Notes: a model not told the origin generated them from the sequence alone. Numbered from the stretch's first letter, positions 16,858 to 25,381 are shown. The stretch is 64,000 nt of DNA from JAXLWB01 sp046328715 (GCA_046328715.1 JAXLWB010000048.1:16058-80057); one strand, 5' to 3'. Made by a program: numbers and translations.

Positions 16858-17703
16858 GTGTTCATTCTTGATTCTATACGTCCATATCTAGTTTCGAATT
16901 CCCTCTACAACAGCGCTTTGAGCGTACTTGTGGCACTGCCTGCTACGTTGCTGTTCGGCTGGCTGCTTACCAAGTTGATTGTGCCGCTTGCTGCCAAGCG
17001 TCATCAGCAGATCGGGCTTGCGCTTGGTCTAAGTGTGGCGATTGAATTCGCCAATCCCTGGCTATTGCCGAGCCTTGGTCTTCGTTTTGCTTACCTTGCG
17101 TCGTTGCCCAATCCGATCCTATTGTTTGGAATTGTGCCCGCACTAACATGGACCGTGGCACCGATCATGGCTCTCTTTGTGCTGCTGAACCGTTCTACGC
17201 CACGTTTGCTTCCCATCGATACAGGTACACCCTCGCGGTTGGCGTTTCTCAAAACCTTGATAGTCAGTTGTATGTTGCTGCTCTGTAATAGCTCGGTGCC
17301 ACTGTTGTTAAGTGGTGGACGACCCTTCAACGCGACCCATACCTTGCCGAGTTGGATTTTTAGCGAAGTTTGGGTGAATGGAGATTACCTGCGTGCACTG
17401 GTTCAGGCGGGTCTGCTTTCGGTCGGCCTGCTGGGCTGCAATACAATTTTGCTAATCTGTGAACCAGTTAGCGGGAGAAAGAAGCAGGCTATACGGATGC
17501 CGTTATTGGCAATCCTTCCCGCCCTGTTGAGCGTAGTGCCTTATAGTTTTCGGCTTGCAGGATGGGTAGACGGAAGAATGCCCCTATTGGTCACCGAGCT
17601 GTTGGTTACCACGGGGATTATTCTAGGAAGCTCGATCTTCAAAACGATAGCCAATCCCGTGCACGGTGACAAGCCAGCGTGGGTGGGCAGGGTCGGCCTC
17701 TAG
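16858..17703 (+). CDS. Polytopic membrane protein of unknown function
   Basis: 281 residues with about eight hydrophobic segments, for example ALSVLVALPATLLFGWLLT, ILLFGIVPALTWTVAPIMAL and FLKTLIVSCMLLLCNSSVPL. No motif is recognised and no function is proposed. The start is GTG with GCAGGG upstream. Its last 81 bases overlap the 3' end of the response-regulator gene on the other strand. Antisense pairing of the two mRNAs is possible; the response-regulator end is fixed by its conserved GIGYRFE terminus, so the overlap looks real. Confidence 0.7.
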   Translation: MFILDSIRPYLVSNSLYNSALSVLVALPATLLFGWLLTKLIVPLAAKRHQQIGLALGLSVAIEFANPWLLPSLGLRFAYLASLPNPILLFGIVPALTWTVAPIMALFVLLNRSTPRLLPIDTGTPSRLAFLKTLIVSCMLLLCNSSVPLLLSGGRPFNATHTLPSWIFSEVWVNGDYLRALVQAGLLSVGLLGCNTILLICEPVSGRKKQAIRMPLLAILPALLSVVPYSFRLAGWVDGRMPLLVTELLVTTGIILGSSIFKTIANPVHGDKPAWVGRVGL

Positions 17704-18330
17704 CTTCTGGCGGAGGCGGCGAATGTGGACGTCAATTGTGCGTGGTGTAATATCTGCGGATTGGGAGCCGCGCAGATAATCCATTAACATATTACGCTCG
17801 CAGGTCTGATTGCGATGCTCAACCAAGTAGCGCAAGATCCGAAACTCGGTTGGGGTGATCTCAATTAGTCGCCCGCCCCGTGTCACGCGCACTCGCTCTA
17901 GATCGATGGTCACATCGTCGAACATCACGACCTGACGAGCTGCTGCGGCGGGGCGGATAAATTTGGATCGCCGCAATACGGCATGTACACGCGCCAAAAG
18001 TTCGCCTGCATGAAAGGGCACATAGAGGTAATCGTCGGCACCGAGTTCGATGCCTGTGACAAGGTCTCGCTCTTCTTCGCGCAAGCTGAGCAAGATGATC
18101 GGGTGCCACTTGCCCTCGCTGCGTAGTTGACGACAGATCGAAAAGCCGTGCGCATCTGGCAGGTGTAACGCAAGCAAGATAATATCGATTTGTTGGCTAT
18201 TGAGAATGTCCATCACGGATTGTCCATCCGTAACGTACACGACCTGTATGTTCGCTTGTTCTAACGTCTGTATAATAGCCAGTGCCACTTCTGGATTGGA
18301 TTCAGCCACCAGGGCCTTAATCGGGGTCAT
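17623..18330 (-). CDS. OmpR/PhoB-type response regulator with degenerate receiver
   Basis: 235 residues: a receiver domain (~1-120) and a winged-helix DNA-binding domain (~135-235: ITPTEFRILRYLVEHRNQTCER ... TIDVHIRRLRQKLE ... VTVHGIGYRFE). The DNA-binding part is canonical. The receiver is not. The phospho-acceptor Asp is Ala (IILLALHLPD, usually LLDLxLP). The conserved Lys near the end is Val (DDYLYVPF, usually DDYLxKPF). The N-terminal acidic pair is reduced to one Glu (LVAESN). It is therefore probably not controlled by Asp phosphorylation. ATG 18330 is preferred over the upstream GTG at 18360. No sensor kinase gene is adjacent. Confidence 0.88.
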   Translation of the reverse strand: MTPIKALVAESNPEVALAIIQTLEQANIQVVYVTDGQSVMDILNSQQIDIILLALHLPDAHGFSICRQLRSEGKWHPIILLSLREEERDLVTGIELGADDYLYVPFHAGELLARVHAVLRRSKFIRPAAAARQVVMFDDVTIDLERVRVTRGGRLIEITPTEFRILRYLVEHRNQTCERNMLMDYLRGSQSADITPRTIDVHIRRLRQKLEADPAHPRWLVTVHGIGYRFEDRAS

Positions 18331-18693
18331 TGCTTTTGAACGAATAGTTGGACAGTGCACGCAAATTCATCGTTAAGTTAGACCAAGCTTTTTGAGCATC
18401 TTACTGTGGCTAATGAGCATTTAAACCCGACACGTTACAGCAAATTTGCAGGGAGCAAAACTTGATCGGTATGTCTTAAGCTGTTCATGCCGACACAAAC
18501 TTCCAATACTGATCGAACCGGTGAATCTATGTAAGATTGTTACCTGTTTCGTAACCGGTTTATTGATTAGTAAGAGTCGTCATCGTCTCCTATTTTCTTA
18601 AAGACACATAGTAACATTATACTGTTTAAACTATACTTTCAAATTTTAGCAAACATCGTTGTAAGAAAAGCAATTAACGTTAGCTATCACTCT
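18331..18693. promoter_or_regulatory. Divergent intergenic control region
   Basis: About 360 bases between the divergent response-regulator and JAMM-protease genes. GTTAC-CTGTTTC-GTAAC (18540-18556) is a short inverted repeat that could be an operator. Two TATACT words (18618-18623 and 18632-18637) flank a GTTTAAAC palindrome (18624-18631) 55-75 bases before the JAMM start, and are possible -10 sites, but neither has a good -35. Confidence 0.35.
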
Positions 18694-19302
18694 ATGAATC
18701 AGCTAGTACAGCTACCGAGTCCGATCTATCAAGAGATCATCGAACATAGCCGTTTAGGGAAACCTGAAGAAATCTGTGGAATCCTACGTGGCCGAGGTAC
18801 CCTTGCCAAGCAGTTAATTCGAGCGCAAAATATTGCCGAAGAGCGGATCGACAACTATCTCGTCGATCCGAATACACTGTTGAGGCAATTTGAGTTTGAA
18901 GAATCTGGAGATGAGATGATGGGAATTTACCATTCTCATCCTACTTCGCCTGCCTACCCCTCTGCCACTGATGCCTGGAACGCTGGATACCCGGATACCT
19001 ATTATTTGATCTGCTCATTAGAAGATGACAATGCGCCGGTGCTGCGTGCTTTTCGCATGATCTGGCAGTTCATGGAGCTCGATTGGCAGACAGTTCGCCA
19101 ATCCCTTGCCTTTTATGAAACACGACCCGGACTTTTCGCCTATTACCATAGTGCAGGTTCGCCCTTGCCACCATTCTTGCAGCCAACCTGTGGCCACCTA
19201 CTAGGTGCACTTTATCTTGTCTACTACATACCCGAGGGTAATGAAAGTCAGTTTGAAGGCAGACTGGTCACAGTGCAGGAATACCCAATCGAAATTGTCT
19301 AA
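18694..19302 (+). CDS. JAMM/MPN metalloprotease, Mec+-like
   Basis: 202 residues. The JAMM zinc site is complete: Glu near residue 26 (PEEICGILRG), then GIYHSHPTSPAYPSATD with His80, His82, Ser90 and Asp93 (H-x-H-P-x6-S-x2-D). This family removes or trims ubiquitin-like proteins. In Mycobacterium tuberculosis the homologue Mec+ cleaves CysO-cysteine to release cysteine. Residues ~125-202 form an extra C-terminal region of unknown role. The next genes encode a CysO-like carrier and its E1-type activator, which strongly supports a sulfur-carrier role. No clear ribosome-binding site precedes the ATG. Confidence 0.88.
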   Translation: MNQLVQLPSPIYQEIIEHSRLGKPEEICGILRGRGTLAKQLIRAQNIAEERIDNYLVDPNTLLRQFEFEESGDEMMGIYHSHPTSPAYPSATDAWNAGYPDTYYLICSLEDDNAPVLRAFRMIWQFMELDWQTVRQSLAFYETRPGLFAYYHSAGSPLPPFLQPTCGHLLGALYLVYYIPEGNESQFEGRLVTVQEYPIEIV

Positions 19303-19408
19303 AGCGCAAACTTGTGCTCGGCAGGGATGTTCGATAGCCTTTGTAGCCTATCGAAGCGACATTGAAAATTGTGATTACCCGTATTACCCAAACGTAAGGA
19401 GAAGATTT

Positions 19409-19684
19409 ATGGCAACTGTATTGATTCCTACTCCGCTGCGCCGCTTAACCGGTGGACAATCAAAAGTCGTGGTGGAGTGCCAGGATATCGGCGGGTTATT
19501 ACAAACCCTGAATACTCAATATCCCGGAATTAGTGAGAAGGTTCTCGATGGTAGTGGCGAGGTGAAGCGCTTTATCAATATTTTTGTCAACGACGACGAA
19601 ATCCGCAACCTACAAGGGTTGACCACACCCATCAAAGAGAGTGATAAAATTTCAATTGTGCCAGCAATGGCAGGCGGCCAATAA
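19409..19684 (+). CDS. cysO: CysO/ThiS/MoaD-family sulfur carrier protein with GGQ tail
   Basis: 91 residues, beta-grasp ubiquitin-like fold. IPTPLRRLTGGQ, then LNTQYPGISEKVLD, FVNDDEIRNLQGL and DKISIVPAMAGG resemble CysO of Mycobacterium. The carrier is activated as a C-terminal thiocarboxylate on the second Gly. Here the gene encodes one further residue, Gln, after the di-glycine (PAMAGGQ, then stop), so the Gly is not exposed in the primary product. The neighbouring JAMM protease could remove it, as proteases do for ubiquitin precursors. ATG 19409 is set by AAGGAG; longer upstream extensions overlap the JAMM gene and do not match the family. Confidence 0.9.
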   Translation: MATVLIPTPLRRLTGGQSKVVVECQDIGGLLQTLNTQYPGISEKVLDGSGEVKRFINIFVNDDEIRNLQGLTTPIKESDKISIVPAMAGGQ

Positions 19685-19696
19685 GGAAAGTTGACT

Positions 19697-20884
19697 ATGT
19701 CTCGTATCAATCGCGATCAACTCGTTGCTTTGGCAAAGAGTGAGATTGCAGAAATGACTGCCCAGCAACTCAAGCAGCGGGTGGACAGTGGTGATAAACT
19801 CACCATTATTGATGTCCGGGAACGTGATGAATGGGTACAAGGCTTCATCCCAAATTCTACTTTTATCCCGCGTGGCTATTTGGAGCTACAGATCGAACAA
19901 AACCAACCGGATCGTGATGCGCCGGTCGTGGTCTATTGCGCAGGCGGTGTGCGCTCAGCGTTGGCAGCTCGTAACTTGAAGGAGATGGGCTACAACAACG
20001 TCATTTCGTTGATTGGTGGCTTTAACGGTTGGAAGAATGCTGGCTTCAGTTTCAAGACACCAACCGTCTTAACGCCCGAGCAACGGGTACGCTACAGTCG
20101 TCATATCTTACTGAGTGAAGTAGGCGAACCCGGCCAGATCAAATTGCTGGAAGCGAAGGTACTTCTGATCGGTGCTGGGGGATTGGGCAGCCCTGCCGCC
20201 ATGTATCTGGCCGCCGCCGGTGTTGGTACCTTGGGGATCGTCGATTTTGACACCGTTGATGTCTCGAACCTTCAGCGCCAGTTGTTACATGGTACCAAGG
20301 ATGTGGGGCGTCCCAAGGTCGATTCTGCGGCTGACCGCATTCGTGATATCAACCCTGATATCAAAGTGATCGGCCATCGTGAGCCTCTAAACAGCTCGAA
20401 TGCCATGCAGATTCTGAAAGAGTACGACATCGTCGTTAATGGCTCGGATAATTTTCCGACACGCTATCTGGTCAACGATGCTTGTCAGTTTCTCAAAAAG
20501 CCGTTGGTCGATGCTAGCATCTTTATGTTTGAAGGGCAACTCACCGTCTTTATGCCAGAGGGCAACGCCTATGGCTATGCGGCAGGTCCATGCTACCGCT
20601 GCCTCTATCCTGACCCGCCCCCACCTGGCGAGGTGCCAAGCTGTGCCGAAGCCGGCGTGTTAGGCGTGTTGCCGGGCATTGTCGGCTCACTCCAGGCCGT
20701 CGAAGTGATTAAGTTGATCCTGGGTAAGGGCGATCCGCTGATTGGACGCATGTTGCTGATCGATACGCTGGATATGAGTTTCCGTACGCTCAAGGTCGGC
20801 AAGAACGTGAGTTGTCCTGTTTGTGGCGAAGATCCATCAGTGACCGAGTTGATCGATTACGAGCAGTTTTGTGGGATACGTTAG
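19697..20884 (+). CDS. Rhodanese-E1 (MoeB/ThiF) fusion, sulfur-carrier activating enzyme
   Basis: 395 residues. Residues ~15-115 are a rhodanese domain with active loop CAGGVRS (Cys in VVYCAGG). Residues ~130-395 are a MoeB/ThiF E1-like domain: VLLIGAGGLGSPAAMYLAAAG (ATP site), GIVDFDTVDVSNLQRQ and catalytic-loop Cys in VPSCAEAGVLG. Two zinc-binding pairs, CYRC and CPVC, are present. It would adenylate the CysO-like carrier and donate persulfide sulfur. In the common MoeZ/MOCS3 layout the E1 comes first and rhodanese last; here the order is reversed. The start is ATG 19697 with AAGGAAAG upstream, 12 bases after the carrier gene stop, so the three genes form an operon. Confidence 0.9.
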   Translation: MSRINRDQLVALAKSEIAEMTAQQLKQRVDSGDKLTIIDVRERDEWVQGFIPNSTFIPRGYLELQIEQNQPDRDAPVVVYCAGGVRSALAARNLKEMGYNNVISLIGGFNGWKNAGFSFKTPTVLTPEQRVRYSRHILLSEVGEPGQIKLLEAKVLLIGAGGLGSPAAMYLAAAGVGTLGIVDFDTVDVSNLQRQLLHGTKDVGRPKVDSAADRIRDINPDIKVIGHREPLNSSNAMQILKEYDIVVNGSDNFPTRYLVNDACQFLKKPLVDASIFMFEGQLTVFMPEGNAYGYAAGPCYRCLYPDPPPPGEVPSCAEAGVLGVLPGIVGSLQAVEVIKLILGKGDPLIGRMLLIDTLDMSFRTLKVGKNVSCPVCGEDPSVTELIDYEQFCGIR

Positions 20885-20944
20885 TCTTAGAGTAATTATG
20901 CCTATCTTGTCCCGTAGTGCATGATTAACGGAGTAATTTTGCAA

Positions 20945-21000
20945 TCTTCCGGGAAGGGCCTCCGTATAAGCCGGCTTTTTGCTCGATCCTTCCCGGAAGA
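20945..21000. terminator. Inverted repeat downstream of the sulfur-carrier operon
   Basis: TCTTCCGGGAAGG (20945-20957) pairs perfectly with CCTTCCCGGAAGA (20988-21000). The 30-base loop has its own GCC/GGC pairing. It starts 60 bases after the rhodanese-E1 stop. There is no T-tract after the outer stem, so it could be a terminator or a repeat. Confidence 0.5.
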
Positions 21001-21453
21001 AGATTGACCAAATACTTTGTTCAAATACTTTGTTAAAGCCGCACTAGGGACACCTTGAATTTAGAATCGAGAAACATGAACCAGTCTTTTTAAACATTTC
21101 ATGGGGTGTTTTTCTGCTAAATTCAGATCTCTCTACGGGACAGGTTGATGCTCTAGATGCGGCTAAAAGCACGCACCTACGAAAACTCTTGGCTTAACCG
21201 CTATAAGGGAGGGGTTTGGAAAACAAAAATCGAAGCATGGGTCGCCAGATAAATGCGGATAAAGGTTGCGACCCTGCTTCGATTTACGGTAATAAGGAAT
21301 GATATTGGATAAAATGAAATAAGTTCAACCCGGTTATATTGGAGCGCACAATCACAACCGGGAATCGTGCTAGGGAAATCGGTTCGGATTTACTGAATCA
21401 TGTAGAATTCGGCCAGATACGCAACGCGTACACGAGCTCTGGGTGCGCCCAAT
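21001..21453. other. Intergenic region with a hairpin
   Basis: About 450 bases with no gene. AAATCGAAGCATGGGTCGC (21227-21245) pairs with GCGACCCTGCTTCGATTT (21268-21285), with one bulged base and a 22-base loop. It may end transcription of the small minus-strand gene that stops at 21454. Nothing else was recognised. Confidence 0.45.
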
Positions 21454-21642
21454 TTATGAAGTAACGGGCTGCTCGTCTAGGCGGCGCCATTCAATATCAA
21501 TCACCGCCGCTGGCTGTTTGCGGCCGGCTGCATTGTCATAGGTTTTCTCAACACGCCCAACTGTGACACAGGCAGCAAAGAGCGTGAGCGCAGAGACAAA
21601 ACTGACGCCGATAAATCCGACAATTAGAACAGTGCTAAGCAT
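21454..21642 (-). CDS. Small single-span membrane protein
   Basis: 62 residues. An N-terminal hydrophobic segment (TVLIVGFIGVSFVSALTLFAACV) is followed by a polar tail (GRVEKTYDNAAGRKQPAAVI). The ATG start has AAGGAAA about eight bases upstream, which supports translation. No family is recognised. It stands alone, divergent from the RNase Z gene. Confidence 0.55.
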   Translation of the reverse strand: MLSTVLIVGFIGVSFVSALTLFAACVTVGRVEKTYDNAAGRKQPAAVIDIEWRRLDEQPVTS

Positions 21643-21830
21643 GATGGGTTTCCTTTTTCTATAGTGTAAGAATTCGTCTGTTTAGGCCTTGCATACTACG
21701 TCATTTGTCGTTCTTACTTTTATTAATCGTAATAAAATCGCAAATCCTTCGCTTCAAATTGAAAAATATTAAAATTTCGATAATTTCAATTACATTAAGC
21801 TTAATTTTGCTGTGTGGCTAGTATCAAAGC

Positions 21831-22772
21831 ATGTTTGAACTCGTTTTTTTGGGTACATCGGCATCGGCACCTTCGGTCAATCGCGGTCTTTCTTCAGCGT
21901 TGCTCCTCTACAACGAACACCGCTTCATGATTGACTGTGGCGAGGGCACCCAGCGGCAGCTATTGCGCAGCGGCCTGGGTTTCCGACGCCTCGATAAGAT
22001 CTTGCTGACCCATGGTCACCTAGATCATATTTTAGGTTTGGGTGGGTTGGCGAGCACGCTAGGCCGTTGGGAAGCGTTGGAAGAGTTGAACATCTACGGC
22101 GGAGCCTCAGCGATCAAACGGGTCTCTGCGCTGCTGGATGTGGTCTTCAGCTACGAGCAACTGCCTGATGTCGGTGTCTCGCTCAACGTGATCGAACCAG
22201 GCCTCATCTTTGAGGATAAACATTTTACGCTCTCGGCGATCCCAGTGCAGCACCGTGGCCCTGACTGTTTTGCCTTTGTCTTCGAAGAGCGCACGCGCCG
22301 TCCTTTCTTGGCCGAAATTGCTGAGGAGTTGGGTGTGCCTCACGGGCCGGAGCGGCGTAGGTTGGCCCAGGGTGAGTCTGTAACCCTGGCCGATGGCCGT
22401 GTCGTTGCTCCCGAAAGAGTGCTGGGCGAGCCACAGCGTGGCGTGAAAGTGGTCTTTGTCGGTGATGTCGGTGCAACTGGTTCGCTGCATAAGGTTGCCG
22501 AGCAGGCCGATCTGCTGGCGATCGAGGCGACCTACCTCGAAGAAGATAAACAACTGGCCAAAGATCATGGTCACATCACTGCGGCGGCCGCGGCGCGATT
22601 GGCGCGCAATGCCAACGTTCGTCAGTTGGTCTTGCATCATGTAGGCCGCCGTTATCGCGGCCAAGATATTCTGGCCGAAGCGCAAAGCATCTTTCCCGCA
22701 ACCTACTTGGCCAACGATCTTGACCGTTTTGAAATTCGGCGCAGCCAGCCAGTTGTCGTCACAAGATTGTAA
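21831..22772 (+). CDS. rnz: Ribonuclease Z
   Basis: A 313-residue metallo-beta-lactamase-fold nuclease that removes 3' trailers from tRNA precursors. It has FLGTSASAPSVNRGLSS at the N-terminus, the zinc motif THGHLDHILGLGG (HxHxDH), GDVGATGS (metal Asp) and the late metal-binding histidine in VLHHVGRRY. EATYLEEDKQLAKDHGH carries the HST-type loop. The length is right for the bacterial short form. The start is ATG 21831. An MITE-like insertion begins six bases after its stop codon. Confidence 0.93.
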   Translation: MFELVFLGTSASAPSVNRGLSSALLLYNEHRFMIDCGEGTQRQLLRSGLGFRRLDKILLTHGHLDHILGLGGLASTLGRWEALEELNIYGGASAIKRVSALLDVVFSYEQLPDVGVSLNVIEPGLIFEDKHFTLSAIPVQHRGPDCFAFVFEERTRRPFLAEIAEELGVPHGPERRRLAQGESVTLADGRVVAPERVLGEPQRGVKVVFVGDVGATGSLHKVAEQADLLAIEATYLEEDKQLAKDHGHITAAAAARLARNANVRQLVLHHVGRRYRGQDILAEAQSIFPATYLANDLDRFEIRRSQPVVVTRL

Positions 22773-22778
22773 TCCTAA

Positions 22779-22930
22779 CTCATGTTAGGTAGAAGCACCT
22801 CACCCCATCTCTACCCAATCTGGGGAAGGAGCCGTCACCGGACAAATGAAGTCAGTTCCACTGTCTTGTGACAATCCTCTTCCCGAGCATGGAAGAGTTG
22901 GGCGGGGTTTAAGTCGTTGCGTAACATGAG
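22779..22930. mobile_element. MITE-like 152-bp element with 7-bp target duplication
   Basis: Terminal inverted repeats CTCATGTTA (22779-22787) and TAACATGAG (22922-22930) enclose 134 bases with no gene. Directly outside lie identical 7-base words ATCCTAA (22772-22778 and 22931-22937), as expected from a transposition target duplication. The interior has loosely complementary CACCCCATCTC and GGGCGGGGTTT words. No transposase is present, so any movement would need one supplied elsewhere. Confidence 0.65.
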
Positions 22931-22995
22931 ATCCTAATAAAAATGATTGCAGGTTAACCCGCAATTCGTAATTTGCTATTCCACTTCTCACCACT

Positions 22996-24012
22996 ATGGA
23001 AACTCAATACGCTTCACCTGTTGTACGCACTGCGCTGATTGGCAGTGGCCGTTATGCGCAATTCCTCCTTCGCTCGATTCTGAGTGATAAGAGCACCTCG
23101 ATTCGTGTCATCTGCGAGCCTTCCCCGGCTACCTACGAGCAAGCCTGCGCAATTTTTCGCGAGCAAGGCGTGACGCCACCACCCAATCAACCGGATTTTG
23201 ACAAGTTACTGGCTGACTATGCAGGTCAACTCGACTGTGCCTTCATTCTCACCCCGCATGCCTACCATTTTGCCCAGGCTACCGCTTGTTTGCAGGCTGG
23301 ACTGGATGTCTTGCTGCAAAAGCCGATGGTGGTCAATGCCCAGGAAGCACAGGGTCTGATCGATGTACGCGACCGCACCGGTAAACTCTTGGTTGTCGCT
23401 TTCCCGGGCAGCCTATCTCCGCAAATTCGGACTGCCGTACAAATGTTACGCAGCGGCCAGTTGGGTTCGATCCTCTCGATTACGGCCGTGGTCTATGAGG
23501 AGTGGCGTAAGTTTAACACTGGCACCTGGCGGCAGATTCCTGAGATTGCCGGCGGCGGCTTCTTCTTTGATGCCGGTGCCCATATGCTCAATACCGTCTG
23601 CGATCTGGCGGGCGAAGACTTTCAGCAGGTGGCTGCCTGGCTCGATAAGCGCGGGCTGGCGGTTGATATTATGGGTGTGGTGATGGGTAAACTGCGTTCG
23701 GGCGCACTGGTAACGCTGAATGGCTGTGGCGAGACGGCGACCTCTTACGCATCTGATCTGCGCGTCATTTGTACCGGTGGTGTGCTGCATGCCAATATCT
23801 GGGGCACCTATCTGGCATTGCAGAAGCCAGGTGAACGCACGGCAACCCCGATCGAAGTCCCGGCTTCCATGGGGGTATGGGAACAATTCCTGGCCGTGCG
23901 CCGTGGTGCGATTGCCAATCCCTGCCCAGCTGAAGTAGGGCTACGTATGGCCCGTCTCTGGGATGCAATTCAATCATCCTCAGCGCAGGACGGTGCAGTG
24001 GTAAAATTATAA
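22996..24012 (+). CDS. Gfo/Idh/MocA-family oxidoreductase
   Basis: A 338-residue NAD(P)-dependent oxidoreductase of the glucose-fructose oxidoreductase/inositol dehydrogenase family. The Rossmann motif is ALIGSGRYAQFLLRSI (GxGxxA type). The usual EKP motif reads LLQKPMVV, keeping the Lys-Pro that contacts nicotinamide. GGGFFFDAGAHMLNTVCDL carries the conserved Asp and His of the substrate site. It precedes the Tm-1-like gene on the same strand by about 70 bases, so a joint catabolic role is plausible. The substrate, probably a sugar or polyol derivative, is unknown. Confidence 0.85.
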   Translation: METQYASPVVRTALIGSGRYAQFLLRSILSDKSTSIRVICEPSPATYEQACAIFREQGVTPPPNQPDFDKLLADYAGQLDCAFILTPHAYHFAQATACLQAGLDVLLQKPMVVNAQEAQGLIDVRDRTGKLLVVAFPGSLSPQIRTAVQMLRSGQLGSILSITAVVYEEWRKFNTGTWRQIPEIAGGGFFFDAGAHMLNTVCDLAGEDFQQVAAWLDKRGLAVDIMGVVMGKLRSGALVTLNGCGETATSYASDLRVICTGGVLHANIWGTYLALQKPGERTATPIEVPASMGVWEQFLAVRRGAIANPCPAEVGLRMARLWDAIQSSSAQDGAVVKL

Positions 24013-24083
24013 CGTAGGGTGAGGGATGAGTAGTGAATTTTGTACCTCACCTCTCACCCCTCCAATGGATTTACGAGGCAGCT

Positions 24084-25307
24084 ATGAGCAAAGGCAACAA
24101 AACGATTGTATTGGCTGGCGCGTTCGACACGAAAGGTGCCGAGTACCAATTTGTCAAACAATTGATTGAGGCAACTGGTAGCCAGACCTTGACGATTGAC
24201 TTCGGCGTGATGGGCACAGCGTTTTTTGCGCCTGACATTGATCGAACTGCGGTGGCGACCGCGGCAGGAGCAGAATTAACCTCACTGGCCGATGGCAACC
24301 ATAAGGACGAGGCGATGCGGGCGATGGGTCTGGGCCTGGCCAAAATTGTGGCGGAACTCTACACCACAGGCAAGCTGGATGGCATTCTGGCGATGGGCGG
24401 CAGCGGCGGCACCTCGATTGCGACGACGGCTATGCGTGTCTTACCGGTCGGTGTGCCCAAGGTGATGGTTTCGACCATTCCGGGTGGCAACATTGCGCCT
24501 TATGCGGGCGACAAAGACATCGTCTTTATGCCTTCGGTGGTGGACGTCTCAGGCATCAACCGCATCAGCCGTGACATCTATACCAATGCGGCGGGCGCGA
24601 TTGTGGGCATGGTGGACATGGAGAAACGTCAGGGCGACGACAAACCGTTGATCGTAGCCTCGATGTTCGGCAACACCACGCCTTGTATCACGCGTGCCCG
24701 CGAAGCATTGGAGAGCAAGGGCTATGAAGTGCTTGTCTTTCATGCCACAGGCAACGGTGGCCGCACGATGGAAAGTTTGATTGCGGATGGGTATATCAGC
24801 GCCTCGCTTGATATCACTACCACAGAACTGGCCGATGAGGTTTGCGGCGGTGCCTTGAGCGCTGGGCCTGAACGCATGTTGGCCGCTGCCCGCCAAGGTA
24901 TCCCTACCGTCTTGAGCGTCGGTTGTATTGACATGGCAAATTTTCACGGGCGGGTGGGCGTGCCTGCGCACTATCAGCAGCGCAAGATCTACGAGTGGAA
25001 CCCACAAGTAGCACTGATGCGCACCAATGTGGAGGAAAATCAACGTATCGGCGAAATGATTGCAGCGGCAGCCAATGCATCCAGCGGACCAGTTGCGATC
25101 CTGCTGCCGCTCAAGGGTGTCTCCATGCTCGATAGCGAGGGCCAGCCTTTCTGGGACCCTGCCGCAGATGCAGCCTGTTTTGAGGCGATCAAGCGTAACG
25201 TCAAGCCCACGGTGCATGTGATCGAGATGGAGAACAACGTCAACGATCCTGCCTTTGCGGATAAAGCAGTGGAATTGCTTTTGGAACTATATGCTAGGAA
25301 GAGTTAA
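24084..25307 (+). CDS. Tm-1-like ATP-binding protein (UPF0261)
   Basis: 407 residues of the Tm-1-like family, named after the tomato resistance protein Tm-1. Family hallmarks are TIVLAGAFDTKGAEYQFVKQLIE, GILAMGGSGGTSIATTAMRVLP, VMVSTIPGGNIAPYAGDKDI and AILLPLKGVSMLDSEGQPF. The gly-rich GGSGGTS loop is the likely nucleotide site. Start ATG 24084 has GAGG upstream; the frame extends 17 codons further, but without family similarity. These proteins are often fused or adjacent to the TIM-barrel protein found here at 29366-30214; in this window the two are about 4 kb apart. The biochemical reaction in bacteria is not established. Confidence 0.87.
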   Translation: MSKGNKTIVLAGAFDTKGAEYQFVKQLIEATGSQTLTIDFGVMGTAFFAPDIDRTAVATAAGAELTSLADGNHKDEAMRAMGLGLAKIVAELYTTGKLDGILAMGGSGGTSIATTAMRVLPVGVPKVMVSTIPGGNIAPYAGDKDIVFMPSVVDVSGINRISRDIYTNAAGAIVGMVDMEKRQGDDKPLIVASMFGNTTPCITRAREALESKGYEVLVFHATGNGGRTMESLIADGYISASLDITTTELADEVCGGALSAGPERMLAAARQGIPTVLSVGCIDMANFHGRVGVPAHYQQRKIYEWNPQVALMRTNVEENQRIGEMIAAAANASSGPVAILLPLKGVSMLDSEGQPFWDPAADAACFEAIKRNVKPTVHVIEMENNVNDPAFADKAVELLLELYARKS

Positions 25308-25381
25308 AGAGTGGAAAAATTGCAGCGTGCTTGGACGCTAATTGTCTTTCACTTTGCTACTTTGCTACCCTTCAACTCTTC

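Noticed and set aside
16539..16871. 110-residue plus-strand frame before the membrane-protein gene
   Set aside because: No ribosome-binding site, mixed composition and overlap with the GTG start of the next gene; the shorter frame at 16573 has better start signals.
22107..22685. 192-residue minus-strand frame inside rnz
   Set aside because: RNase Z zinc motifs fix the plus strand as coding.
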